Origin: UBA8437 sp963582065
Lineage (GTDB): Bacteria; Planctomycetota; Planctomycetia; Planctomycetales; Planctomycetaceae
Direction: 5' to 3'
DNA: 64,000 nt
NCBI GenBank assembly: GCA_963582065.1
Contig: CAUZRQ010000003.1
Location: 1-64,000, forward strand
Position numbers and translations under genes: made by a program. Below are positions 37,897 through 46,183 of this stretch, one piece after another; the stretch's first letter is position 1; each line of letters begins with the position of its first letter. The notes beneath the pieces are model-generated. The model had not been told where the DNA came from. It ran no database searches and saw nothing but the letters and a program-made list of their open reading frames with translations.

Positions 37897-38941
37897 AAAC
37901 ACCGGACTCCCGGGAGAAGAGGAAGCGGCTCCGTCTGAGGATCAGGCCGAAGCGACCCCCATCGAGGAGGATGCGGGCGGGGCCGGGCCGGAGAACGAGT
38001 CGGGGAGTGGTCTCTCCGAAGAGTCGCCCTCGTTGAAGAGCAGTTTCACCCCGGGCCAGCCGGCCAGCACCCAAAGCAAGATCCTGGTCGTGTTGTTTGC
38101 CACGATGCTGATCGTCGGCGGCATCTACGTCGCCTCGCCCGATGACAGCAGCGACACGCTCGTAAACGACAAGGAGGGTTTCGACGAGAAGGTCGCCCGC
38201 AACATGGACCTCGGCTACAAGAGCCCGTTCCTGTCGCCGGGAATCAATGAACCGGAAATCCGAGCGGTCGCCGAAACCCGGTTCGCGGCCGCCAGCCCGG
38301 CGATTGGTGTCTCGGTCGGAGATTCCTATCGCGTCTATCCGTTGGTCACGGTGCGGGGGAGTTTCACGAGGACCGGTGAGAACGGCTGTATCGTCAACGA
38401 CAACCTGGGTGGGAAGTTGATCACCGTGACCAACGATGCAGACGCCGGGAGGATTCGGGTCTTTCGGTTGGAAACGGAGGCACGGCGGAAGAAGATCGAG
38501 CTGTGGCTGATCGGGATGGGAGACGGGGGGGGGATGAGTCTGGGTTTTGACACGGAAACCACCTTTCAGCAGAGTTCCGAGCAGATCCCCGATCTCGAAG
38601 ACCATCCCTTCAAGAAGTCAACCATGGCGGAGTGGCGGGCCGAACACCCCCAGACAGATGTCTATGTTGGCGAGTTCGTGACTACCGACCTGCAGATGGA
38701 GGCCAGTCTTTCGTATATGACGACCGAGGAACGGGTCGTGGCCGACGGGATCATTGCCGAACGGAACCGCAAACGAAAGATCCTCTCGCCGACTCGCAAG
38801 AAGCGTCGCGGAGGCAAATCCGGGTCGTCAAAAAAGACGCCGGACAAAAAGACGCAGCCGAAGGAGCCGGCGGTGAAGAAACCGGCTGTGAAGGGGGCAG
38901 GCGGCTCGAACAGTGAGTCGGCCTCGCGAATCAACCGCTGA
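37886..38941 (+). CDS. Membrane-anchored divergent DUF3179-like protein
   Basis: A 351-residue protein. An acidic start (1-58), one membrane helix (about 68-87), then a domain with IGVSVGDSYRVYPLVTVRGS and IVNDNLGGKLITVTND. This resembles the DUF3179 core, but the usual CPLC-type cysteine pair that follows in the family is absent. The last about 50 residues are a Lys/Pro-rich tail (KKTPDKKTQPKEPAVKKPAVK) that could bind acidic polymers. The ATG lies inside the end of the TPR gene. Family call tentative. Confidence 0.6.
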   Translation: MTDENTGLPGEEEAAPSEDQAEATPIEEDAGGAGPENESGSGLSEESPSLKSSFTPGQPASTQSKILVVLFATMLIVGGIYVASPDDSSDTLVNDKEGFDEKVARNMDLGYKSPFLSPGINEPEIRAVAETRFAAASPAIGVSVGDSYRVYPLVTVRGSFTRTGENGCIVNDNLGGKLITVTNDADAGRIRVFRLETEARRKKIELWLIGMGDGGGMSLGFDTETTFQQSSEQIPDLEDHPFKKSTMAEWRAEHPQTDVYVGEFVTTDLQMEASLSYMTTEERVVADGIIAERNRKRKILSPTRKKRRGGKSGSSKKTPDKKTQPKEPAVKKPAVKGAGGSNSESASRINR

Positions 38942-38961
38942 GTGGAGCTAAGGAGCGATCG

Positions 38962-40752
38962 GTGCGGTTTTCTCCTGGTCTCAAGACTCGTAGTTGCTCG
39001 TTGGCATTGCTGTTGTTGTCGCTGACGGGGACCGGCTGTCCACAGACGCCCGGGAGAGACCCGGCTGCTGCCGGGGACAATGCGGTCGCGGTTCCAACTG
39101 CCGAGACACCCCCCGACTCCGGCGGGGGCGATTCGATCATCGAGACCGTGGCCTTGTTCGCAGATCGTGCGAGCGATGCCGGGGTCGACTTCAGTTACCG
39201 CAACGGCCAGGAGGCCGGGTACTACTCGATCGTGGAGTCTCTGGGGGGGGGCGTCGGCCTGCTCGACTGGGACCGGGACGGGGATCTCGACCTGTTTCTC
39301 CCGGGAGGCGGACAATTTGGTCAGGAGCAGACGATTTCCGGTCATCCGGTCGGCGTCTTCCTCAACCGCGGTGGGTGGTCGTTCCTGCCGGCCGCCAAGC
39401 AGGCGGGGACCGCTGGGGAGTCGACCCGCTACTCGCACGGGGCTGCAGTCGGAGACTTCGACGACGACGGGTTTCCCGATGTGTTGGTGACCGGTTTCGG
39501 AGGCGTGGTGCTGTGGCGAAACCTGGGCGACGGCACGTTTGAGAACTCGACGCCCGGTTCGGGTCTGGACGACACTCGCTGGAGTTCCTCGGCTGCCTGG
39601 GGAGATCTCAACGGAGACGGCCACCTCGACCTCTATGTTGCTCATTACGTCGACTGGAGTTTCCAGAACAACCCGTACTGCCCCTCGAAGCAGACCGGGA
39701 AACAGGACATCTGTCCGCCTCGTCTGTTTCAGCCACTGCCCGACACGCTGTACCTCTCCAATGGCGACGGCAGCTTTCGGGACGCCTCGGGGCCGGCGGG
39801 CCTGGTCCAGCAGGGGGCCAGCGGGAAGGGCCTGGGCGTGATGATGTGCGACATCGATCTGGACGGTGACCTCGACATCTACGTCTGCAACGACACCGTC
39901 CCCAACTTCCTGTACCAGAATGACGGCCGCGGGCATTTCGAGGAGGTGGCGATGAAGAGCGGTGCGGCAGTCAGCGAAACGGGGGTGCCGGAGGGAAGCA
40001 TGGGGGTCGATCTGGGGGACTACAATCTTGACGGTCGGCTCGACCTGTGGGTGACCAACTACGAGCGTGAGAGCATCGCGTTGTACCGCAACGACGGGAA
40101 CGGGATGTTCCGCCACGTCAGTCACATCGCCGGGCTCACCACCATCGGTGGCCTGTTTGTCGGCTGGGGCACCTCGTTCCTGGATTTTGATCTCGACGGC
40201 GACGAGGACGTGTTCGTCAGCAACGGCCACGTGATCCGTCACCCCAGCGAGGCCCCGCTGCGGCAGTTGCCCCTGTTGTTCGAGAACCGTCGGGGTCAGC
40301 GGTTCGCCAATGTGGCCCCCACTGCCGGGGACTACCTCTCCTCGCCCCACATGGGCCGCGGTGTTGCCCGAGGCGATCTCGACAACGACGGCGACATCGA
40401 CCTGGTCGTCTGCCATACCAACGAGCCGGTCGCGTTGCTCGAGAACCGCAGCATGCGTCATGGGCGACACTGGCTGGGGGTTCGCCTGATCGGCACGGCG
40501 GCGACGGTGTCCCGAGACGCGGCCGGAGCGATCGTGACGATCAGCGTCGCGGGGTTGTCCGACCAGACGCGGCAGGTCAAAAGCGGCACCAGTTACGCGT
40601 CGTCCAACGGACTGCGGATGACCTTTGGGCTGGGCGAGGCGTCGGTGGTGAAACGGATCGAGATTCGCTGGCCGGGTGGCGGTAGGCAGGTGCTGGGGCC
40701 AGTCGACGCCGACCAGCTGCTGGTGATTCGGCAGAAGACCGTCGGCGGCTGA
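38962..40752 (+). CDS. FG-GAP/ASPIC-UnbV (CRTAC1-like) lipoprotein
   Basis: A 596-residue lipoprotein: signal peptide with Cys26 in LTGTGC, a linker, then FG-GAP repeats with calcium-type loops (DWDRDGDLDLFL, DFDDDGFPDVLV, DIDLDGDLDIYV, DLDNDGDIDLVV) and a C-terminal ASPIC/UnbV domain (SRDAAGAIVTISV, TFGLGEA, IRWPGGGRQVL). It resembles animal CRTAC1 and bacterial UnbV-type proteins; a surface-bound calcium-dependent adhesion or binding role is inferred. AAGGAG lies just before the GTG. Last gene of the unit starting at 36448, followed by a hairpin terminator. Confidence 0.92.
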   Translation: MRFSPGLKTRSCSLALLLLSLTGTGCPQTPGRDPAAAGDNAVAVPTAETPPDSGGGDSIIETVALFADRASDAGVDFSYRNGQEAGYYSIVESLGGGVGLLDWDRDGDLDLFLPGGGQFGQEQTISGHPVGVFLNRGGWSFLPAAKQAGTAGESTRYSHGAAVGDFDDDGFPDVLVTGFGGVVLWRNLGDGTFENSTPGSGLDDTRWSSSAAWGDLNGDGHLDLYVAHYVDWSFQNNPYCPSKQTGKQDICPPRLFQPLPDTLYLSNGDGSFRDASGPAGLVQQGASGKGLGVMMCDIDLDGDLDIYVCNDTVPNFLYQNDGRGHFEEVAMKSGAAVSETGVPEGSMGVDLGDYNLDGRLDLWVTNYERESIALYRNDGNGMFRHVSHIAGLTTIGGLFVGWGTSFLDFDLDGDEDVFVSNGHVIRHPSEAPLRQLPLLFENRRGQRFANVAPTAGDYLSSPHMGRGVARGDLDNDGDIDLVVCHTNEPVALLENRSMRHGRHWLGVRLIGTAATVSRDAAGAIVTISVAGLSDQTRQVKSGTSYASSNGLRMTFGLGEASVVKRIEIRWPGGGRQVLGPVDADQLLVIRQKTVGG

Positions 40753-40770
40753 CCGGGAGACAAAACGACA

Positions 40771-40808
40771 CTCGGCCCGGCCGCCTGAGTGCAGGCGAGC
40801 GGGCCGAG
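40771..40808. terminator. Shared hairpin terminator between convergent genes
   Basis: A 9-bp outer stem (CTCGGCCCG at 40771-40779 with CGGGCCGAG at 40800-40808) encloses a second 5-bp stem CGCCT/AGGCG. On the minus strand TTTT follows five bases after the stem, and it lies between two convergent genes, so it probably stops transcription from both sides. Confidence 0.7.
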
Positions 40809-40876
40809 CGAGTTCTTCGCGAGCGGACGGCAGGCGGGAGCCGGTTCCCGCGAGGCCGTCAGCAAGCCGTGGCGTA

Positions 40877-41464
40877 CTAGCGTCCGCCGGGGCGTCCACC
40901 GCCACCGCCAGCTCCACCACCCGGTCCGCCACCCGGTCCGCCGGCGCCGCCGCCCATCGCCTTCATCATGCTGCCCTGCGTCGCGGGGTGCATCACCATG
41001 CCCCCGCTGCCCACGGCCGCCACAATCTTCTTGGCACCCTCAGCGGTGATGCCGGTTCCGTTGAGCATGGCCATCTTGAGTTTCTTCAAGCCCGAGATCG
41101 CTGCGACACTCTGGTCGGTCACCTTCGAGCACCCCACCAGGGTCAGACGCTCGACGTTGGGCGTCTTGGTCAGGTTGGCGGCCAGGGCATCATCGCAGCC
41201 ACCCTGCATGAAACCGATGTCGGTCACGGTGCCGTTGCTGAGAAACACGTTGGCACCGGCCTTCTTGAACGCCTTGGCGGCGGTCTTCTCGTCAGCGTTG
41301 GTGATCGTGTTCAGGTCGCTGCGGGCCTTCAGGTCGTAGTCGTCCTTCTTCTTCTCGTCGGCGACGTTGGTGCCCGGGTCAGCACAGCCGGAGAGCGCCA
41401 CGATAAGCGACAGGCCGGCCGCGACCAGCCATCGGCTTCCGAAATGCAAGTTGCGGGTGTCCAT
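40877..41464 (-). CDS. Leucine-rich-repeat-like lipoprotein with Gly-rich tail
   Basis: A 195-residue lipoprotein (lipobox LSGC, Cys27). The body reads as short leucine-rich repeats of the LRR_6 kind (VERLTLVGCSKVTDQSVAAISGL, KKLKMAMLNGTGITAEGAKKI), a form common in planctomycetes. The last about 30 residues are almost only Gly, Pro and Ala (AGGPGGGPGGGAGGGGGRPGGR). Likely surface protein-binding; partner unknown. It is a single gene on the minus strand between two ASPIC units. Confidence 0.78.
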   Translation of the reverse strand: MDTRNLHFGSRWLVAAGLSLIVALSGCADPGTNVADEKKKDDYDLKARSDLNTITNADEKTAAKAFKKAGANVFLSNGTVTDIGFMQGGCDDALAANLTKTPNVERLTLVGCSKVTDQSVAAISGLKKLKMAMLNGTGITAEGAKKIVAAVGSGGMVMHPATQGSMMKAMGGGAGGPGGGPGGGAGGGGGRPGGR

Positions 41465-41687
41465 GAATCAGTCCTTCGTGAATGGGAGTAAAGGAATGCG
41501 ATTGTGTCGTGACGGGCCACTCCAAATCTCGTCGGCAACCGAGTGGAAAGGGGATGAAGTCCGAGGCAGACTGCAGCAGGCAGTATGATCGTCTCGTTCA
41601 GGCGTTGCAACGACAAGGCGACGCCGGCCCGGGTCGTCGATCGGAGCCGGGAACGGATCTGTGGTGAGGAGTTCCGGGACGCCCGTT

Positions 41688-43643
41688 TTATTCCCGGGAC
41701 GAGCGATTGTCCTCACCGTTGGCCTTGGTTCCGACCCCCTGGCCTCTGCTGAGGGTGAGTTGGCGGTCGGCCGGCCCGCCGCCGAAGGTCTCTCGCTGGA
41801 ACGACCCATCCGGCCAGAGGACCTCGATGCGGTCGAAACGGTCGGACTCGAGGCCCACGTGGACGCGGGGGTCGTGGCTGGCCATGAAACTGCTGGCGGG
41901 GTTGAGGATCCGGTGGTGCCTTTTGTCTCCGGCGACGACGACCAGTTCGGCGCCGTAGGCGTCGCGGTGGTGCTGCGGGTCGACCAGCTTGAGTCTCAGC
42001 CAATGCCCCTTCTTGGGCACATCGTTGCGGTACAGCCTGGCACGGCCACCGGTGGTGGTGACCAACAGGTCAATGTCTCCGTCGTTGTCGATGTCGCCGC
42101 AGATCAGGCCGCGACCCGTATTGGGTTCGCGGCTGAAGTCACCCGCCTGGCTGGTGACTTCGACGAAGCGGTTCTGCCCGGTGTTGAAGTAGAGCTGGTT
42201 TCGGTCGGTGTATTCCTTCCAGTAGGCGGCCGGGTCGGTGACCGTGGCCTGGCCCGAGTCGGTCAGTTCCTGCAGGTCGATGACGTCGCCCTGCCGGTCC
42301 GAGTCGGTGTTGCGCCATTGGCATGGCAGGGCCAGGCCGTTGACCAGCGGAATGTCGAGAAACCCGTCGTGGTCGAGGTCGACAAAGGCGACGCCCCAGC
42401 CGGTGTGGCGACGGCTGGGCAGGCCCAGGTTCCACTGTTCGGTCGCGTCGCGGAACTGTCCCTTGTCGTTGATGTAGAGCGTGTTGGTTTCGTCGGTGAA
42501 GTGGGTCGAGAACAGATCCCAGTCTCCGTCGGAATCGACGTCTCCGATCGCCAGCCCCATGCTGGCCTCGCCGCGACCCATGAAGTTGTAGGCCGATCCG
42601 GTCTGGAGGCCGAGCTCGTCGAAGGTGCCGTCCTTGCGGTTGACCCAGAGCCGGTTGGGGTACATGTCGTTGGCGACGTAGAAATCGGTCCAGCCGTCGT
42701 GGTTGAAGTCGCCCGGGACGACGCAGAAGCCAGTTCCCCGCGCGGTCTCCAAAGCGATCCCCGCGGCGGTCGTGACGTCCCGAAACCGCACCACGCCGTT
42801 CTTGCCGGGTCCCTCGTTGTGGAACAGCACGTCGTTGGAGGGTCGGAACTCCAGCGGTGAGCAGTATCCCACATGACCGCCGCCGTAGTCGCAGGCCTTC
42901 TTGTGACCATCAAATGGCTCGGTCCCGTACTGCGTGATGAACAGGTCGAGCCGTCCGTCTCGATCGTAATCGCAGAACGCCGCCGAGGTGGCCCAGCCGG
43001 TACTGGTGATGCCGGCCGTGTCGCTGACGTCCTGGAAATGGCCCTGGCCGTCATTGAGATACAGGCGGTCTCGGCCGTAGTTGGTCACCAGCACATCGGG
43101 GTGTCCGTCGTTGTCGACGTCACCGATGGCACAACTGATCCCGTAGTTGGTGTCGCCCAGTCCCGAGTCGGCCGTCACGTCGGTGAAATGTCCGTTGGCC
43201 TCCTGGCGGAACAGCCTGTTCTCGGTCCGGAGCGACTCCGGCAGTTCCCCGACCGCCTTGGGGGACTTTCCGCTGTTGACCAGGTAGATGTCCAGGTCGC
43301 CGTCGCCGTCGTAGTCGAACATCGCTCCGCCGGACCCGTTGATTTCGGGCAGAAAATAGGTTCCCAGCGGGCCGATGGCCCGCTGGAAGTCCAGGCCCAC
43401 CTGGTCAGTGATGTCAACAAGCAGCCCTGAGGCATCACCGGCTGCAGGACCGGTCCACGCGGTCGGTCCGCAGTTGCGGGTCGCGTCGCTGGTGTTCGCT
43501 CCCGGCACGTGGGGCCGGCCGCCGTTGCCCGAGTCAGAACCGCAGCCGGTGCTGAATCCGCTGATTGCCAGTCCCAGGCACGAGATGGCCAACGGCAGGA
43601 GGGCGGGAAGCCGGGGTCGAGTACGAATGGGCAGCAACGACAT
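41688..43643 (-). CDS. FG-GAP/ASPIC-UnbV (CRTAC1-like) lipoprotein
   Basis: A 651-residue lipoprotein: lipobox FSTGC with Cys34, many FG-GAP repeats with calcium-type loops (DYDGDGDLDIYL, DVDNDGHPDVLV, DYDRDGRLDLFI, DVDSDGDWDLFS, DLDHDGFLDIPL, DIDNDGDIDLLV), a Cys-containing segment KKACDYGGGHVGYCSP typical of this family, and a C-terminal ASPIC/UnbV domain (RDAYGAELVVVAGD, HVGLESDRFDRIEVLWPDG). The ATG overlaps the stop of the YfhO-like gene by one base (TGATG). Third gene of the minus-strand unit starting at 49182. Confidence 0.93.
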   Translation of the reverse strand: MSLLPIRTRPRLPALLPLAISCLGLAISGFSTGCGSDSGNGGRPHVPGANTSDATRNCGPTAWTGPAAGDASGLLVDITDQVGLDFQRAIGPLGTYFLPEINGSGGAMFDYDGDGDLDIYLVNSGKSPKAVGELPESLRTENRLFRQEANGHFTDVTADSGLGDTNYGISCAIGDVDNDGHPDVLVTNYGRDRLYLNDGQGHFQDVSDTAGITSTGWATSAAFCDYDRDGRLDLFITQYGTEPFDGHKKACDYGGGHVGYCSPLEFRPSNDVLFHNEGPGKNGVVRFRDVTTAAGIALETARGTGFCVVPGDFNHDGWTDFYVANDMYPNRLWVNRKDGTFDELGLQTGSAYNFMGRGEASMGLAIGDVDSDGDWDLFSTHFTDETNTLYINDKGQFRDATEQWNLGLPSRRHTGWGVAFVDLDHDGFLDIPLVNGLALPCQWRNTDSDRQGDVIDLQELTDSGQATVTDPAAYWKEYTDRNQLYFNTGQNRFVEVTSQAGDFSREPNTGRGLICGDIDNDGDIDLLVTTTGGRARLYRNDVPKKGHWLRLKLVDPQHHRDAYGAELVVVAGDKRHHRILNPASSFMASHDPRVHVGLESDRFDRIEVLWPDGSFQRETFGGGPADRQLTLSRGQGVGTKANGEDNRSSRE

Positions 43644-46183
43644 CAATCGGTTCCCGGATCCGGGGACGGCGATGTGAGCGGTGAAGAGTCCGGGGTCGAT
43701 TCTAGCGCAACGGCATTCCCGGCGCGAAGGCGCCCCTGCCGAAGACGGTCGAACCAGCCGGTGAAGCCGGCCAGAACGATCCACGCGATTGCGGCGATCA
43801 GCGAGATGCGACGTCCGAGTTGGTGTGAGGGGGAGGCGAACTCGAAGCGAATTGTCCAATGGCCGGCCCGGGGAATACGGACCATTCGCCATTGCCCCCA
43901 GGCCGTCTCGACAGTCACGGGTTCGGCCGCCGATCCGGCCGACATCCGCGTGGCCGACCAGCCGGGGTAGGCCTGGTCGGCCAGCACGATGGCGCCGGCC
44001 CGGTCGCACCTCACCGTCAACTCGACGCTCTCGCCGGTGTCGACGAGCGACTCGACGGGTTGCGGGGCGTCGAGGATGTCTCGTCGCACAGGCGGAGGCT
44101 GCCGTTCGAGGGACGGATCGGAACCCGGTTCGGATGGGGAGTCGAACGGGACGAACCACCCGCGAGAGGCGGGGCGGCTGCGGTCGAGTTGCCAGAGCGT
44201 GTAGGTGCTGGCACCCGGCAGGCGTCCGCCTCGGCGGCCGTGTTGCAGTTCGGACAGCCGGGTGTCCTCGAGAGGGCCGGCCGGGCGAATCGCATCCGAC
44301 GACGACGGGGGCGGGGTGTGCGAGTCGCAGACCACCCGGGTGGTGCCGGTCCACTGCATCAAGGCGGTGTCGGCAGCGACGTGTCGGGAGGGTTGGCGGG
44401 AGAGCAGAACACCCAGCGTGTCGCGTCGCGACGGTGAGGGGAGCGGCCACCAGTCCGACGGCCAGCCGTAAAGCGCCATGGTGCCGTCGGAGTGGGCTCG
44501 AGCCGCCCAGTCCTGGTCGATGTCGGCAAGGGAGGAGTTGGGGAACGAGGCCAGCCCGGCAGCCATCGGCAGTCGTCCCAGTGGACTGACCAACCGCGAG
44601 CCGCGATCCAGGCCGAGCCGTTCCAGCACCAGGCTGGACGCGGCCGGGTCATAAGAGTCCCAGGTGAAGGTCACCGGCGTGAGCAGCAGGCCCACGCCGC
44701 CGAGGTCGGTGGCGACCAGCAATAGGACCAGTCCCGGCCGAGCGGCCAGCTGCCTGATGGGTCGGCCGCTCATGCCGACTACGGCGAGAATCGCCAGCAC
44801 CAGCACGGGCAGCGCCAGGCCGCCGACCAGCAGACGGGTCATCTCGGTCGCTGGTGTCAGCGACCGCATCATCAGTTCGGCCGGCGTGTAGCCCTTCTCG
44901 ACCAGCAGCCCGTGCGACGACGTCGCGGGCCCGTCGAAAAAGGCGTCGGTCTCGGCGGCCGCCGAGACGATCGCCCAGGTGGTCGCGGCCAGGACGAGTG
45001 TCGCCGAGAGGCTGAACCGTTGGCACCAGTCTCCGATACGGGGAGTGTCGAGACGTTCCAGGCCCCTTCCGGCCAGCATCGCCCACCACAAGCCCGCCAC
45101 GACGCTCCAGCGACCCGGCGCCGGAAACCAGCCGAAGCCCGGCAGTGTTGTCAGCCAGGTGAAGCCGGGCAGGTGCCGTCCGAGGCTCAGAGCCAGCGAA
45201 ACCAGCAACAACCAACCCCAAAGGCGGCAACGGCGGTCGGTCCTTAAGGCGACCAGTCCGAGCACGGCCATGCCAAGTGTCAACAGGCCGACGTAGCCGA
45301 GCGTTTCGGCAGGCGAGGCCCTCCAGGGGGTCCAGGCGGATCTCAGCCACAGCGGATCCCAGTGGGCCAGCGTCGGGGCGAGGTGACCGGCGAGCAGGTG
45401 CCAGGGCGGGGTGGAGTGCGAGCCGAGAAAGGCTTCACCGCGACCTCGGGCGTCACCGACGGTGGCGAGTTCGGCCGAGGGGACAAGTTGAGCGGCGGAA
45501 AGTGCGGCGGCAAAGGCCACGGCCAGCACCACACCGCCGCTGCGGACCGCGGTGGTGGGCCAGGCGGTCCGGGTGACCAGTCGGTGGCCCACGGTCACCA
45601 TCGCCACGGTGACCAGGGTCATCCAGGCGACCTGGAAGTGGCCGGCGGAGGCCTGGATCCCCAGGACGGCAGCGAGTCCCAGCAGGCGGAAGGCCGACCC
45701 GGTGTCGAGCCATCTCCAGGCGGCCCAGACGGCCAGTGGCAGCCAGCAGGCCGTCGCGGCGACCCAACCGCGATCGGCGCCGGCCACGAAGAAGCCCTGC
45801 CCGGCAAAGACGATGCCCGCCAGCAGGCTGGCCCATCGGCCCAGTCCAAAGCCGCGGGCGCACAGCCGGGCGAACACCGCCGCGGCCAGCGTGTGCAACA
45901 CCAGCAGCACGGTCCATGCGTTGGCTGGGGGCAGTAGCCGGTAGGCGAGTTGATGAGGCGGGTAGTAGGTGGCGATCTCGGATGTGGCCGTCGCCGGGGT
46001 GCCGGTGCCGTCCAGCGAGTTCCACTCGGGCACCCGTCCGTCGGAGAGTGCGTCGGAGAACCAGCTGGCCAGTGGCAGCGCGTGGGTGTCGACCGTCGGG
46101 CCACCGGCGCGGGCTCCCAGCAGCACCGGCCAGTACCAGGCCAGCACCACCACCAGCAACAGCCAGGCGGAGGCGTTTTTCAC
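43643..46183 (-). CDS. YfhO-like polytopic membrane protein
   Basis: An 846-residue protein with about a dozen hydrophobic helices in residues 1-560, and a large extracytoplasmic C-terminal part with one last helix near 815. The early segment GTPATATSEIATYYPPHQLAYRLLP, with the preceding VPEWNSLDGTG, resembles the first loop of YfhO family membrane proteins, related to GT-C glycosyltransferases that use lipid-linked sugars. Activity is inferred only. It is sandwiched between two ASPIC/UnbV genes, overlapping both (GTGA and TGATG), so it may glycosylate or help present them. Confidence 0.75.
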   Translation of the reverse strand: MKNASAWLLLVVVLAWYWPVLLGARAGGPTVDTHALPLASWFSDALSDGRVPEWNSLDGTGTPATATSEIATYYPPHQLAYRLLPPANAWTVLLVLHTLAAAVFARLCARGFGLGRWASLLAGIVFAGQGFFVAGADRGWVAATACWLPLAVWAAWRWLDTGSAFRLLGLAAVLGIQASAGHFQVAWMTLVTVAMVTVGHRLVTRTAWPTTAVRSGGVVLAVAFAAALSAAQLVPSAELATVGDARGRGEAFLGSHSTPPWHLLAGHLAPTLAHWDPLWLRSAWTPWRASPAETLGYVGLLTLGMAVLGLVALRTDRRCRLWGWLLLVSLALSLGRHLPGFTWLTTLPGFGWFPAPGRWSVVAGLWWAMLAGRGLERLDTPRIGDWCQRFSLSATLVLAATTWAIVSAAAETDAFFDGPATSSHGLLVEKGYTPAELMMRSLTPATEMTRLLVGGLALPVLVLAILAVVGMSGRPIRQLAARPGLVLLLVATDLGGVGLLLTPVTFTWDSYDPAASSLVLERLGLDRGSRLVSPLGRLPMAAGLASFPNSSLADIDQDWAARAHSDGTMALYGWPSDWWPLPSPSRRDTLGVLLSRQPSRHVAADTALMQWTGTTRVVCDSHTPPPSSSDAIRPAGPLEDTRLSELQHGRRGGRLPGASTYTLWQLDRSRPASRGWFVPFDSPSEPGSDPSLERQPPPVRRDILDAPQPVESLVDTGESVELTVRCDRAGAIVLADQAYPGWSATRMSAGSAAEPVTVETAWGQWRMVRIPRAGHWTIRFEFASPSHQLGRRISLIAAIAWIVLAGFTGWFDRLRQGRLRAGNAVALESTPDSSPLTSPSPDPGTD

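Noticed and set aside
38662..40932. 756-codon minus-strand open frame
   Set aside because: It lies fully opposite the DUF3179-like and ASPIC genes, which have signal peptides, Shine-Dalgarno sites and clear domains. The antisense product has none.
41674..41697. Terminator overlapping the end of the ASPIC gene at 41688
   Set aside because: CCGGGA/TCCCGG is only 6 bp with a 12-nt loop and no T-run.
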